Shown one piece after another: positions 34,847-46,952 of a DNA stretch of 64,000 nt. The notes below the pieces were generated by a model. The model saw only the letters and a list, made by a program, of their open reading frames with translations. It made no database searches and was not told the origin of the DNA. Position 1 is the first letter of the stretch; every line of letters begins with the position of its first letter. Made by a program: the position numbers and the translations under genes. The stretch is from Pyrus communis (taxonomy: Eukaryota; Streptophyta; Magnoliopsida; Rosales; Rosaceae). The stretch covers positions 3,274,121-3,338,120 of the forward strand of contig NC_084803.1 of NCBI RefSeq assembly GCF_963583255.1, written 5' to 3'.

Positions 34847-37800
34847 AGTGTGGCTTTTGCATTGAAATTTCTTTACAAATTTGAATATTTTGTTGATGTA
34901 GACTTTAAGCGAAGTTGTCTAAATGACTAAATCTTTTTCTTTTATGGTGAAAAGGGATGCCTTGCTTGTTGTAATCACCAAAAGAATGAAATTTTTGTTA
35001 CCTATTTGCATTTTGTTTTAGCAAGCATATAGTGAGTGGTTATTGTTTAGCCAAATTCTCATCAATGAATAGTGATCTCATTTTATTGTGATCTCTGATT
35101 AGAAGATTTTGTAAATTTCACTCACCGCTCCAGAACAATAATTTGATAAATTTTCCTAAATCCAATTTTGATGATATTATGTCATGTTATGTTATATAAT
35201 GAATTCTATACATGGAAAAAATTTCACAGTCTTTCACAGAAGAAATTGATTTATGGTTAAATTTTAATTGTGACACTATGTTGCCGGAATTCTGCACCAT
35301 AGTCTATTTGTGATAATTTGTGACATTATTTTGATATATCTATGTAACTCATAAATTCGTGACCTTTTAGTGTGATATATGTTGAGATGTTTATTTCAAG
35401 TCTGGAAATTTTCACGTCATTGGTTTGAAAATGAATTATTGGTGAATTTTTAATATCGGGACTGTACTGCAGAATTTACACAGTTGCTGCAGTACATTCC
35501 ATTTCGATTTTATTTTAGCCCACTTTTAAGATTGCAAAAATTATGGAACTTTGGCTGACAGTAAATTAACATGTCTACTTAATTTCTGGAAATTTTGATG
35601 CACATTGGAGAAAAATTGAATTTTTTGGTGAATTATTTAGTCTTCAGTATGTACTGCAGAATTTTTGTCGTTTCTGCAGCACTCCCATTTCGAATTTTCG
35701 TTTAGTACACTTGTAAAGTCTCAAAAATTATGAAATTTTGGTAATTAACAGATTTGTATGTTTACTTATTGTCTGAAAAATTTCATGCATATCGGATGAA
35801 CAATGAATATTTGGTGAATTTGTAATCTCATGTCTGTACTGAACATTTTCTGCAGTTTCTGTAGCACCTCTCTTTTCGAATTCATTTTTGGCTCGCTTAT
35901 AAAATTTTAAAAATCATGAAATTTTGCAAAACAGTAGTCATATATGACTAATTCATACCTAAAAAAGAATTCATGACAATCTAAAGAGAATTGAGTTTTT
36001 AATGAATTTGCAAACTAAAGTGGTAATATTGCTGAATTTTTGGTTCTTCAAAAACTAGTTATGTTATGCAATATTGTTTTCACTAACTTGTGCATATCCA
36101 ATAGTACCAATTGTTTGACATGTTTATTTGCTCTAATATGTCATGGTTTTCAATGCAAATTCTCAATTCTAATGACCTTTATTAGTCAACACCGATTAAA
36201 TTTTGGTTGAAAAGTGTATTGGTTTATTTTTCTCAAACCAATGTTTGGTTTGGTCATCAATTTTGATTATGATGATCATTGTCTTTTGAGAAAAAAATTG
36301 GAAAGTGGCATCAGTTTACTAATTGATCTGGTCTCCATCAAATAACTGAATAACCATGTTTCCTCTTTTGAGAACTCTATTGTTCAATGTCAATAACGAC
36401 ATACTTTTGTGTCTGATTAATCTTTTGAGAATCATTGAATATCCAACAAAACGGTTATTTAATACTGTTCTAAAGGATTATTTTGAAAAATCAGAATTCT
36501 AATTTATATGGTGAATACTTTTGTCCCGAAGGGAATTTCAGGAAATCATTTACCAACTATAAATTAATATTATAGCAACATAAAGTACTTCTAACATATT
36601 TTCATCTGACCAAAGCTGTTGAAGCTATATGTATTTTGTGTATTTTATGTTTTGGCTAGCTATGCAGGTATTTTCTCTGCATGATTAGTTTTTGCCCAAA
36701 GGTGTAACAATCATGCAATTTGCAGTTGGTTCGATCCTCCACAACTCTACTACTTCCATGATGAATCTTGCAGAATCGAGAATGAGTAGGTAAATTTGCC
36801 GATCTTTTTCCTTAATTTTCTCTGAGTTCTAAATTGGATTAAAATTATTGTTGAAAAATTGATGTTATTGAGATATCTAAGTGTTTATTTTAATCAACTT
36901 TGTTTTAGAATTAAAACATAAATTTTGAGTTTGGATTCTATTATTAGGTTTCATTTTAATTGATGACCTAATCTTTAAAACATTTGTGAGTCTTCTCTCA
37001 TACACTAAAATAAAATAAAACTTGTAGTCATTGCATAAGTTTTTATTTATGTAACTTTTTAATTCTAACCTACTTTAAAAAAAAAATTATGTATTTGATC
37101 TTTATTTATTCAACTAGCCTATATTTTGTTATATGAAAACCACTTTCTCTAGTGTTTAATCTTGCAATTTTGGGTGTTTGCCCAAGTGGGAGAAATAATG
37201 TATTATGGGTTTCACACTCATCAATTTTGCATACTTTTAGTGGTCATAGTTTTGGTAGATAAAACGTGCATTGTCATACTTGTTTATATTTTATATATGC
37301 AACTAATCTTGCAGAAAATTCAAGAACGATTAATGAGTATATTCTGCTCAAAACTGTTTTGCTTATTAATTCTTATTTGTTGTTCAAGAAATTAGACTTG
37401 TAATTTATATGTTATTGATGGATAATTAATCTGCTCAAAAGTGTTTTCTTATTCAAAACAACTATAAATCAATGTATAGTGAAGCATGGAATTGATAAGA
37501 TTGTATATACTTCATCTGCTCAAAGGTGTTGAAGCTATATACGTTTGCCCTTGTATTTTATATTTTAGCTATGCAATCCTAATATAATTAGTTTTTGTCC
37601 AAAGATGATTTTGGAATTATATGTTTTTGATGCAATAAGAAAACATTTAGTTAAAGTTTTCTATTTCTGTCAAATGTTAGAAGAACAAAATTGACCAAAT
37701 GATTTTGTATAGTTTTTCAGTCACAAGAGTCACTTCCCTACACATATCTTGAATAAAGATGTTGAGCTCACAAATTTTATGTTCTAGATCCCATGACTAA

Positions 37801-38330
37801 TAATGTTTTGCTAATGGGAGTATTTGAAAGGTATCTGTTTCTTTTTGTAGACTTTTACAAAGTTTTGTTTTACTCTCTTAATCAATGGGAGTAATAATAA
37901 TTTATCTATATAATTTTGTCTCTGTTAATTAGTGGGAGTAAGAGAATAACTTATGTTAAAATTTGAAGTGTTAGTGGCTGATACATTAAGAGTAAATTTT
38001 GTTTAAATTTTGTTCATAAGTTTTAATAAGAGCTCTTGATTTTGTAAACAATATGTCATATTTTATTTGTTCCCTTATTATATTCTCAATTTACTAGTGT
38101 ATCAAGATCTTGTATTCAATTTCTCCACTCATATCATTGAAAGCAAACGAGAAATTGGTTTTTCAATCTATGATTTTTTTTTTTTAATTTCACTATTATA
38201 TATGGGAGAGAGGTAATTTTGAAACCGGGATGCATGGTAGAAACTAGAAACCCAACACCCTAAATGGACTAGTATCCACATTTAAATGGGACTAACATAT
38301 AACAAATATATAATTTTTCATGGCATGATA
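34847..38330. other. non-coding retroelement-like DNA
   Basis: AT-rich, no recognisable protein. It contains four diverged repeats (next entry) and ends near 38,300, where homology to unit 1 (about 20,300) resumes. Probably internal sequence of the truncated LTR element at 30,413. Confidence 0.45.
35280..35960 (+). repeat. about four diverged repeats of roughly 185 bp
   Basis: Each has a core like GTACTGCAGAATTT...CTGCAGCAC...CCATTTCGA followed by AAAATTATGAAATTTTG and GGTGAATTT; cores start near 35,281, 35,461, 35,647 and 35,831. Divergence is much higher than in the 552-bp array. Confidence 0.6.
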
Positions 38331-39193
38331 TTTTTTTCTTCTTATAAGTGAGAAGGATCTTAGGTTTGAAACTAGTGTCGGCGAGTAAAAGATCAAACAA
38401 ATTAACTTTGCCCTTGAAACTCAATTTTGATTCTATTTTGCTACCTGAAACTTAAAACTCAAAAGTCGTCATTTTACTCTAAAAAACTCAAAAGTAGCTC
38501 CACATTGTCTTAATTCTGTTAATTTCGTAATGTGGGGCTAGTTAATTTCTTTTTTTTTTTTCATCTCTACAATAGTAGATTGTTAAGTTTAAGGGAGAAG
38601 AGGCTACATGTCAAATGGAACAAATTTGAAGTTTCAGGGAGGAAAGTAGTGATTTTCAAGTTACAGTGAATTAAAAACAACCTGGATCAAACAAATACTA
38701 AATATATTTCAAATAAAGCGGAATTATTAAAAGTGAGTTTTACGTGGCGTAGCTAAAAATAAGCCTTTGTTATATACAAATTATCTTTCTAGATGCTAAT
38801 CAACGTAATCAGTGGAAGCAAACTTCAAAAACAGTTTGTATCAATGCAGTTTATTTGTCACAGTAGCATTACAACATGAATCAAGAAACTGCGAGGTTTT
38901 CAAATCTCCAGGGCCTGTTAGTAAACAGCTATGGCTTCAACTTCAAGCAACAAGATCTGCCCAAAGGAAGAAGGGTTACATGCTGAAGGGTTCTTCATGC
39001 AACGCCACAGTAGGGAAATTCTTCTCCCAACGAGGGGCTTTTCACTTCACCAGAATATTCCAGATTTAGCTGCAAATTAGGCCAACAAATACTACCATTG
39101 CAATATTTACTACATCAAGAAAAAAAACTTACCCCATAGATCTGAGGGTTTATATGAAATGTCAATGTTGCGTCTCAGCTACCAAAATTTGTT

Positions 39194-39358
39194 GCCACTT
39201 AGCACTACGGTTTAGTAGTATTCTTCTTCATTTATAAGTGAGAAGTTTTAGGTTCGATTATCGCCAAAGACGAATTTGAACCACATTACTGTTAGCTTAT
39301 TGTAAAACTTAGCTCACCTCCCACTCCGTTAGTGTAGATAATATTGTTTGTTTAAAAA
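39194..39358 (+). mobile_element. SINE with 17-bp target duplication
   Basis: A tRNA-like head (box A near CTACGGTTTAGTAGTATTC, box B TAGGTTCGATTATC) leads into the family body and a short A tail (GTTTAAAAA). It is flanked by a perfect duplication AGCTACCAAAATTTGTT at 39,177-39,193 and 39,359-39,375. Absent from unit 1 at the equivalent site. Confidence 0.85.
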
Positions 39359-39744
39359 AGCTACCAAAATTTGTTCTGACCCATGTAAAAAGAAGCCTAA
39401 TACGATGAATACAGTACATAATTCATTAATAGAACTCAGATCAGACTGCAGAGCTCGTGTCCATAGAGACCAATTATGGCACGAGACCAAAATTCACCTG
39501 ACTATCAAATATAGAACTTTTTTAGAAAACGGCCTTGAAGTCAGCAAACTAATGACAAATTTAATGCCTAAAATTAAGGGATTTTCGATAGCAAAATAAA
39601 TAAATAAAAACCCTCAGAAACCCTAATCCATACATAGTTTGAGATCGACATGTCAAAATCGAATAAATCTCTATGACCACGAGAACAACATGCAATGCTC
39701 CAGTCTAGATCCCCATCGATTACGACTGATCGGTAGTAATTTTC

Positions 39745-40094
39745 TAAGAACATTGGAGTTTCATCATAAAACCAATTAAGAAAGTTGGAGTTGCATCATA
39801 AAACTAATTGATAATATGAGAAATAGCCCAATCTCTTATAACCTCAGTCCCTCCTCTCATCAATGTGAGACTCATTCCCAACACACCCCCTCACATGTGG
39901 CGAATTTTCAAGCCTAACACGTGAACAACACAACAGGTGACGTGGAGCGCGTGTGGCCGTTTGGCTTCACACGTGAGACAACTTGCTCTAATACCATGAA
40001 GAAAGTTGGGGTTCCACCATATGGGAAGTAGCTCAACCTCTTATAAGCCCATGCAAGGTCTCTCCTCCCATTAATGTGAGACTTATTTTCAACA
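39745..40094 (-). mobile_element. TRIM retrotransposon with two short LTRs
   Basis: On the minus strand: LTR 1 (40,094-39,997, 98 bp, TGTTGAAAATAAGTC...TTTCTTCA); primer site TGGTATTAGAGC right behind it; about 100 bp internal; purine tract GTGAGGGGGTG; then LTR 2 from 39,893 (TGTTGGGAATGAGTC) to about 39,745, lengthened by an internal duplication (TTGGAGTT-CATCATAAAAC twice). Unit 1 has an uninterrupted GTAATTTCCTGGGTG here, so the element came after duplication. Confidence 0.8.
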
Positions 40095-40182
40095 ATTTCC
40101 TAGGTGTTAATTTATATGCAAAAAAATCACGAAAAATTGTAAACACAAATATATAAAACAAACATGATTCAGAGAGGAAGGT

Positions 40183-40277
40183 GGTGGTGACAGATAGAGA
40201 GTAAGCACGCAAAGCTTCAAGCATGAACCCAACATGCAAGAAAATACCATGTGTGCTCACTCTCTTCTGTCACCGCC
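40183..40277 (-). ncRNA. MIR156: MIR156 precursor hairpin, copy B
   Basis: Minus strand 40272-40253 again reads TGACAGAAGAGAGTGAGCAC, with the star arm at 40208-40188 identical to copy A (GTGCTTACTCTCTATCTGTCA). Between the arms it differs from copy A by C for T next to the star 5' end, which gives an A-C mismatch just past the guide 3' end, and by one loop base (CCAACATGC versus CCAGCATGC). The TATA box is at 40580-40573. The TRIM lies about 90 bp downstream of the hairpin. Confidence 0.95.
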
Positions 40278-40572
40278 CTTTACCCTTTAATTATTTGAAC
40301 CTCCTTCGATATTGCACCAGAGGGAAAGATGCCTCCCCAAACCCTAGCTGTTTAATCCCCAAATGCTCTATATATGAGATTGGAACATTTATTTGCTTTT
40401 TGGGAGAGGGTTTCGAACCCTACATCTAGCTACTCCTATCCATCCCTCTATTCGACCTCGCCGGGAAGGGAACCCCTATCTATCACTCTACTCAACCTCG
40501 GTCCCTCACCGTTGAGGGAACCCTAGCTAATAGCTTTGCTTTGATATGAGAAATTGCAAGGCCTGTTGGGGC

Positions 40573-40580
40573 TTTATATA
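40573..40580 (-). promoter_or_regulatory. TATA box of MIR156 copy B
   Basis: Minus strand TATATAAAGCCCCAACAGG as in copy A, about 300 bp upstream of the hairpin. A Harbinger-type MITE begins about 370 bp further upstream. Confidence 0.65.
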
Positions 40581-40952
40581 GAAGGAAAAAGAGAGAAAAG
40601 AGAGGAGTTGCATCACGTATGGAATAAATGTGCGTTTATCTTCTATTGGTCATCGTCCATTATTTTAAATATTTTAATGCCATTTTAATTCTTAATCACA
40701 GATCGAAGAGAACGGAAAAAATGTCATCTAGAACGTTATCGCTTTATATATCTTTTCCCATGATCCCATACATACATTTATTCAGTTACTGTCACCGATG
40801 CATCTTGTAATTTTAAATCTTCCGATCCTTTGCTCTTCTTCTTTATTTTGACAGTGATCATCCCTTCCTTTTCTTTCAAGCGAATATTTTCACTCACTCA
40901 CTATCCTCGAGTAATAACGATGCTTACGACATTATTTACTATTGTAGAATTA

Positions 40953-41397
40953 GTGTAGTCAAACTCGGATTTGAGAGGATTTTAAAAGACTTTAAAAATC
41001 TTGTGCACTCAATTAAAAGATTTTAAAGGATTTTAGAATTCATTTAAATCTAGGTGTAGTCAATTAAAAGATTTAGAATCCATTCAAATCTAGTCGTAGT
41101 CAATTAAAAGATTTTAAAGGATTTTAGAATCCATCCAAATGTAAATGTATTTAAAAAATTAAGATTTTGGAGGATTTCAATAAGTTGTGGATTTTATGGG
41201 ATTTGAAAGCAAAAAGTATATATAACCAAAACTAAAAAGAATCCAACCTCACCCCCTAGGATTTCAAATCCTTCCCCCACAATCCATTCAAATTCTTTAA
41301 AATCCATATGAATTTTGTAGGACTCTTTAATCCTCTTAAATCCTATCAAATCTTTCACTTTTAAAATCCTTTAAAATCTTAGTTTGGCTACACCCCC
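40953..41397. mobile_element. PIF/Harbinger-type MITE, 445 bp
   Basis: Ends GTGTAGTCAAACT and, inverted, GGGGGTGTAGCCAAACT; flanked by TTA on both sides (40,950-40,952 and 41,398-41,400), as expected for Harbinger insertions. The interior repeats GATTTTAAAGGATTTTAGAATCC-like words. Missing from unit 1. Confidence 0.8.
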
Positions 41398-41579
41398 TTA
41401 AATTTTAACATATGTTTATAGTGAATAGAAACACATCTTAAAATTTAAACTCATCCAATAGCAATAAATAAGATGGTGAACATTACCACAACTTGAAGTG
41501 GTGAGGGAAAATGCACTTTCCTTTCAAGGATGAAGCCCTTTCTCTTTTCCTGCTCTGGCCTTGTCCTCCATAGTAAATA

Positions 41580-41742
41580 ATATAAGGAAAACTAATGAAA
41601 ATGGCTTGAAAACTTTGAGTTTTAATGGTAAGGACAAAATAAAGGGTAAAGTGAATGATACCAGAATTGACTTTTTAGTGTAAAAATATGATTTTTCGTT
41701 AAAGTGATCAGTACATGAGCTTTTCATTAAAATTCCCAATAA
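41580..41742. mobile_element. MITE (AACGAAAAATCA family)
   Basis: Inserted relative to unit 1 between CCTCCATA and AATATATTGTATGG. It carries GACTTTTTAGTGTAAAAATA and TTTTTCGTTAAAGTG, the same words as in 59,280-59,570 (opposite orientation). Confidence 0.6.
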
Positions 41743-41819
41743 TATATTGTATGGACTGGGGTGAATTTTTTATTTTTTTTTCATTCTATCATACTATTAC
41801 CATACGATTTTGTACCTTT

Positions 41820-41851
<32 letters not shown>
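41820..41851. repeat. poly-T run of about 32 bases
   Basis: Homopolymer at a place where unit 1 has only about 12 T (22,226). Confidence 0.9.
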
Positions 41852-41853
<2 letters not shown>

Positions 41854-43789
41854 CAAATTGTAATGGTACGGTAATTGTACCGAAATAATGTTGAATGATG
41901 AATCTTGATAACCAAAACCAATATCAACCATATTGTTGTAATGAATATATTTAATTATTTAAATATATATTTTTAAAATTATATAATACTAAGTACTAAT
42001 TTTTATTTTTAATATATTTCATTTAGTTTGCAACGTTTATTTAACTTCTATTTGATTTGGTTTGCAACCCTTTTATATTTAAACCTTGATGCATGGTTTG
42101 ACAAACTAAATATAAATGTGTGAAATAATGATGAATGATGGATCTTGGTTGTAAGATAGAATATTTTAAAAATTAAAAATGATAATAAGTTTCATCTTAA
42201 TATGTTGGCTACGTGCTTAACAAAAACAATGAAGCAAAAAACGTTTGGGGCTAAAAATCAGGTTTGGTTCCCAAAAAAATAGCCCAATATTAAATTGGTA
42301 CAATACTATTACTATACAATGGCAATCGAATTGTATGGCATACCGAATTTTGAGATAATGAAGATTCAGAATCATAATGTTACTAAAATTTAACAAATTA
42401 AAAGTTTAGTATGATAATTGGTACAAAATTTTTGGTACAGTAACGTTTCGAAACCACCCCTAGTATGGACTTAATTTGGTCATGTTATTTTGTTTCCCAA
42501 CCTAGCTTCAAATATATGCATAAATTTTAAGTTTATTTACAAGAAATTGCATTAATTGTGAGATGATGGCATATGTTTTTTCAGAGTCAATAAAGATTAG
42601 CACCAATAAATTGCAAGTGATTAATTTTTAGTCGTACTTGTGAATGAGTAATTTATAGCCATCTATAATTGTGAAGGAGTGCCAAAGATGATTGTCCATG
42701 CATGTGTGAGTAGTTTTATGTTCACATGCATTCACACAAAATATAGATGATTTCTTGTCAAGTATGGGATGCTATACTTAAAAAATCCCAAAATGATTGC
42801 ATGCACCAAGTGTCAAAACAAATCGCCTCATTGATCATACTAATTAACATGATTGCACAACATTATTGGTAAATCTATAATGATGAGTGACATTTGCATA
42901 ACAATGATTACGCATTGTTATATCATGTTGAGTGTATTCCGTATCAAAATCAAATTCTTGCATTTAGAATGTTTGAAAGATTACAACCACGCAATTCATT
43001 TCCAAATAGACTTTAACACTTGCGCAATAATTTAGCAATCTAGCAGAATTAGTTTCGACCACTAGTTTAGATGTAAGATCTGCATAAATTATTCAACCGA
43101 TGGCATTTCTCTAATAAGAAACCCAATGAACACATAAGATATTCAAAAGAAGGAAACTTAATTAGGAAATTGAAAAAGTGATCAAGCTGTTACGATCTTT
43201 AGTAACTAAAACATGATACTTAAATCATTGTTGTCATTGAAATCACATGCAGATATCAGCATGTATCGATCCCCATTTGCTAGCTAGATTGGCCGACTGG
43301 GCACAATGCCTTCAATCTCCATGACACAAACAAAACAGGGGGACACAATATGTATCTGCTAAGTTGAACATGCTAAAGCACCATGCCCTCTTAATCAAAT
43401 CATAAACTAATTAATTGAAAATCATAATCAAGCTTAAATTAACAAAGAATGTGGCAGGGTCAGTTTCTTTGGAAAAAGAACAAGAACAAAGAAGAATTGC
43501 TTTTGCACAAATTGGCCAATGAGAGGTCAACAGACACATTGTTCCAGACTATACTCCACAAGCCGGCCCAAAAATAAGATAGAAAATCGGTAAAGCAGTT
43601 TAAAGTATATATGCTTTATGATAATTCATTTTTATTGTTGGAATAATAATTAACTCAAAAAATGCAAAAGAAAGAATATATCACAGGCAATGTCACAAGT
43701 CTCTCTCGTCGACCTATCAGTGCAAAAATGCGTGGTTTGTGGGACGTCATGCCTTTGTTACATTCTGTGATGAATTATATAATATGGGG

Positions 43790-43970
43790 TAATATTAGGG
43801 AGATAAAAATTTTAAATCAAATTTGCAAACTAAATGAGGTATTATCAATAAAAAATAAACATGTTAATCAACGCTTAAGTAATAATCTAATCATCAACAA
43901 TTACAACATTTTATTTACAAATTTAATTTAAAAAATTTAATCTTTCTAATATTGTCTTATAGTATTTGAT
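43790..43970. mobile_element. MITE, unit 2 only
   Basis: GGTAATATTAGGGAGATAAA at the left and TCTTTCTAATATTGTC at the right are inverted; AAATCAAATTTGCAAAC inside resembles the 23,736 family. Unit 1 lacks an insertion at the matching place. Confidence 0.5.
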
Positions 43971-44616
43971 TAGATTTGATACTCCACAAAGTAAAATGTG
44001 TATTAGTAACTAAAAGTTTTATGCAGCAGCCCATTTATAATTAGAGTCGTGATAATCTAGCAAGTAAAACTAGATTCAAGAGATATTCAACGCTTATTGA
44101 ACTGTAGTCATGCCCACTTAAGGATTTTTTTAAGGATTTGTGAGAGACAAATTACAACGTACTGTCGGAATTTTTTAATAGTTGAAAGTCGAAACTTTTC
44201 ATATCCATGAGTTCTGTTTTAGACAAAGCTTTCTTGTTTCTTCTTTTTCAACCTCCTAACAAACTAGATATGTCATCATCTTCGACAGAGTAATAACAAG
44301 ATTACATTTAACATTTTTCAAGTGGGTTGGGAAACTTTTATTTTCCAATCTGATTTTGAACAAATATTAATCAGTTAATTTTTATCCAAAAAAAAAGGAA
44401 AAGTAAAGCCATGATTTCACTTTTACTCCATGATGGTTTTATGCTTTCTACTACAAATAACCACTAATGCTATCGTTTTATTGAAAAAAAAAAAAAAGTA
44501 AAGCTATAATTATATATATAAGGGTAAAGCTACGATTTAACTTGTACTCCATGATGATTTTGTGCTTTCTACAACAAAGAAATGGCCCAACAATAACATC
44601 CATTTTATCTGTCACT

Positions 44617-44755
44617 TAATACTATGGTGTAGTCGTGTTCCTCTATCTTTGATTTTCGTCAAAGGTAAGTTTGAACCACATTATTACTAGCTCATTTTGA
44701 GCCTAACGCCACCCCTTCCCCTTAGTGTTGATAATATCATTTGTTCATGAAAAAA
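44617..44755 (+). mobile_element. SINE, degraded
   Basis: Same family as 39,194: CTATGGTGTAGTCGTGTTCC (box A area), TTTGAACCACATTATTACTAG, then GTTGATAATATCATTTGTT and an A tail (ATGAAAAAAAAA). Box B is decayed. Confidence 0.6.
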
Positions 44756-45117
44756 AAAATCCACTTTATCTACACACTCATGTCCCCATCACTGCATGAC
44801 ATGAGTGTGTAAGGATTGTGAATGTCATCTTTCTCTTATGCTCTTTTAAGACAGGAGTGTGTAGTGATTTTCTTTAGTGCTAATTTAGATTTGTCAATTG
44901 ACTAAATTTTAATAGATTGAGATTTCTAATCTGATATTCCAATAATCCTATTACAAAATGGGTCTTGATATGTATTAAGATTGATCTGAATTCCATAATA
45001 ATTTGATTCAACTTATTATAACATGTTATATTTTTTTCTACACTATTTGTTAGGTATTACACTTGTGAGTAACCTCATTTGGACTATCGAATTGTCTAAT
45101 CAATAAAAGATAAATTA

Positions 45118-45730
45118 AAAGGTTGAGAATTGGAGATCAGGAAGTATCAAAGAGTGAACGCTGTTATTATCTTGAATCTATCTTGCAAAAGAACGAATAA
45201 TTAGATGGAGAACTCAACCATAAAATACAATTTGGATGGTTAAAGTGGAAGAGTGTATCAAGTGTATTATGCGAACGGTAAGCCACTAAAGCTCAAGAAA
45301 TCTTTTTATAGGATGACAATAAGGCCAACAATGCTTTATGGCTCGGAATGTTGGGCGGTCAAAAAGCAATGAGTGAAAAAATGAGTGTTGTGGAGATGAG
45401 AATGCTTAGCTAGTCGTGTGGGCATATGAGAAATGTTTTGATTAAGAACGAGGATTCGAGATAAGTAGGAGCGGTCGCAATTGAAGCTAAGATGAGAGAA
45501 AATCAATTAAGGTGGTTTGGGCACATGAACTAAAGACCTACGATATTATGGTTAGAAGGTGCAACTATGAGACAGAGCTCATGCCAAAGACTTTGGAAGA
45601 GATTTTAAGAAAAGATATGGAGTACTTGAAGCTAATGGAAGACTTGGTACAAAATCAGACGCAATGGTGTTCTATGATTCATACAACCAACCTCACTTAG
45701 TAGAATAAGGCTTAGTTATTATTATTGTTT
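45118..45730 (+). mobile_element. 5'-truncated RTE-type LINE fragment
   Basis: The last part of a reverse transcriptase with frameshifts: RPTMLYGSECWAVKKQ, VVEMRMLS, GHMRN, AKMRENQLRWFGHM, PKTLEEILRKDMEYL. It ends GGCTTAGTTATTATTATTG, the simple 3' tail of plant RTE elements. Absent from unit 1 near 25,385. Not functional. Confidence 0.8.
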
Positions 45731-46094
45731 GCTAAATTAGGTCCGATAATTAATAATACCCCATTTGATTTAGATTTAATATAAATTGACAAGTCAAATT
45801 CTAATAATCGGAATACAATCCAACTTGAATGATCTTATTACAAATGAATTCACATATAAATTAAGACGGGAACGATATCCAAATTCAACCCATCACAAGT
45901 CTATCTACATGTGAATGGATGATGTATTACTATGTAGCTTACCAAGAAGTACCACTGTACCAGTGAATGATGATATGGTAGGGTAGGAAGAAAATATACC
46001 CATTAGGGAAGTGGGCATGCCTTTTGTATGGCCTAAGACTTATCCTTTTTTGGAGTGGGAAGTGAGGGATGTGCTTACATACATATTGCATACG

Positions 46095-46212
46095 AATAAT
46101 GTTAGAGAAATTAAATTAGTTTACTTAAGTGTTGATAAACGTGCTCAGTTTTTATTGACAATAAATCATTTAGTTTGTATATTTTATCTACAAATTTAAT
46201 CTCCTTAGCATT
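46095..46212. mobile_element. small MITE, unit 2 only
   Basis: Inserted into CATACATATTGCATAC/ATACATGTTTC, which is continuous in unit 1 (25,780-25,800). Ends GAATAATGTTAGAG and CTCCTTAGCATTAC are inverted; related to the element at 23,736. Confidence 0.6.
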
Positions 46213-46323
46213 ACCATACATACATGTTTCAACAGCCCTAGCTAAGGCAACGTGGCATTAATTGGAATATTTAATGTTATCATTATTGTATAATAAAGCA
46301 TCTTCTCTTGCCATTGTGGTTTA

Positions 46324-46547
46324 AGAAATTCGGGTCCTTGCCGGATCTCCTTTGTGAGGATCCCGAAGATCTGTAAATCATATCTGTTCATTATATATCA
46401 TGCGGTCAGAAATTATTTTAAATATTTTTATTTAAAATTAAACACAAACAGTATCTGACAAAAATTGACCGCACGATGTACAATGAACAAACACAATTTA
46501 CGAATTCTCATGATCCCCATCAAAAGAATCTGAAGAGGATCTTGTTG
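46324..46547. mobile_element. fold-back MITE with 8-bp TSD
   Basis: Perfect 8-bp duplication GTGGTTTA at 46,316-46,323 and 46,548-46,555. Arms pair over a long stretch (GTAAATCATATCTGTTCATT versus inverted GTAAATTGTGTTTGTTCATT, then CGGTCA). Unit 1 has the empty site. Confidence 0.8.
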
Positions 46548-46751
46548 GTGGTTTATGTGCTATAGTCCATGGTCCATGGAACACTTTTTTGGGGTGGGTG
46601 GTAACCCCTAATGGCAGGCGAGAGGCCCTTGGAGCCTTTGGATCAGCACCATGCTTTCATTTTATCCCTTTCCAAAACGGGTGAGGAGCTCATCTCGACC
46701 TTTTATCAGGGTGCAGGCCACTGACATGTGGCATGCTAGGGTTTAGCTATA

Positions 46752-46952
46752 CGAACCGGATCCCTTCCAAATTCCAATAAACTGAGCACACTAATCAATG
46801 AATTCGGATCGTTGAAATTTGATCCAACGACTACAAACAGGAGGTTCATCTAAAAGTTATAATAATTGTAGTCATTTGATTAAATTTTAACGGTCCAGAT
46901 TCATTAATTAATGAGCTTAATTTCCTTGGATCCGGAAGGGATCCGGTTCCGT
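46752..46952. mobile_element. MITE with CCGGATCCCTTCC termini
   Basis: Left end CGAACCGGATCCCTTCC and inverted right end GGAACCGGATCCCTTCC; an internal pair (GAATTCGGATCGTTGAAATT / AATTTTAACGGTCC) is also inverted. Unit 1 has the empty site near 26,515. Confidence 0.7.

Noticed and set aside
46011..46199. 62-codon frame in unit 2
   Set aside because: Runs across a MITE boundary and is not preserved in unit 1.
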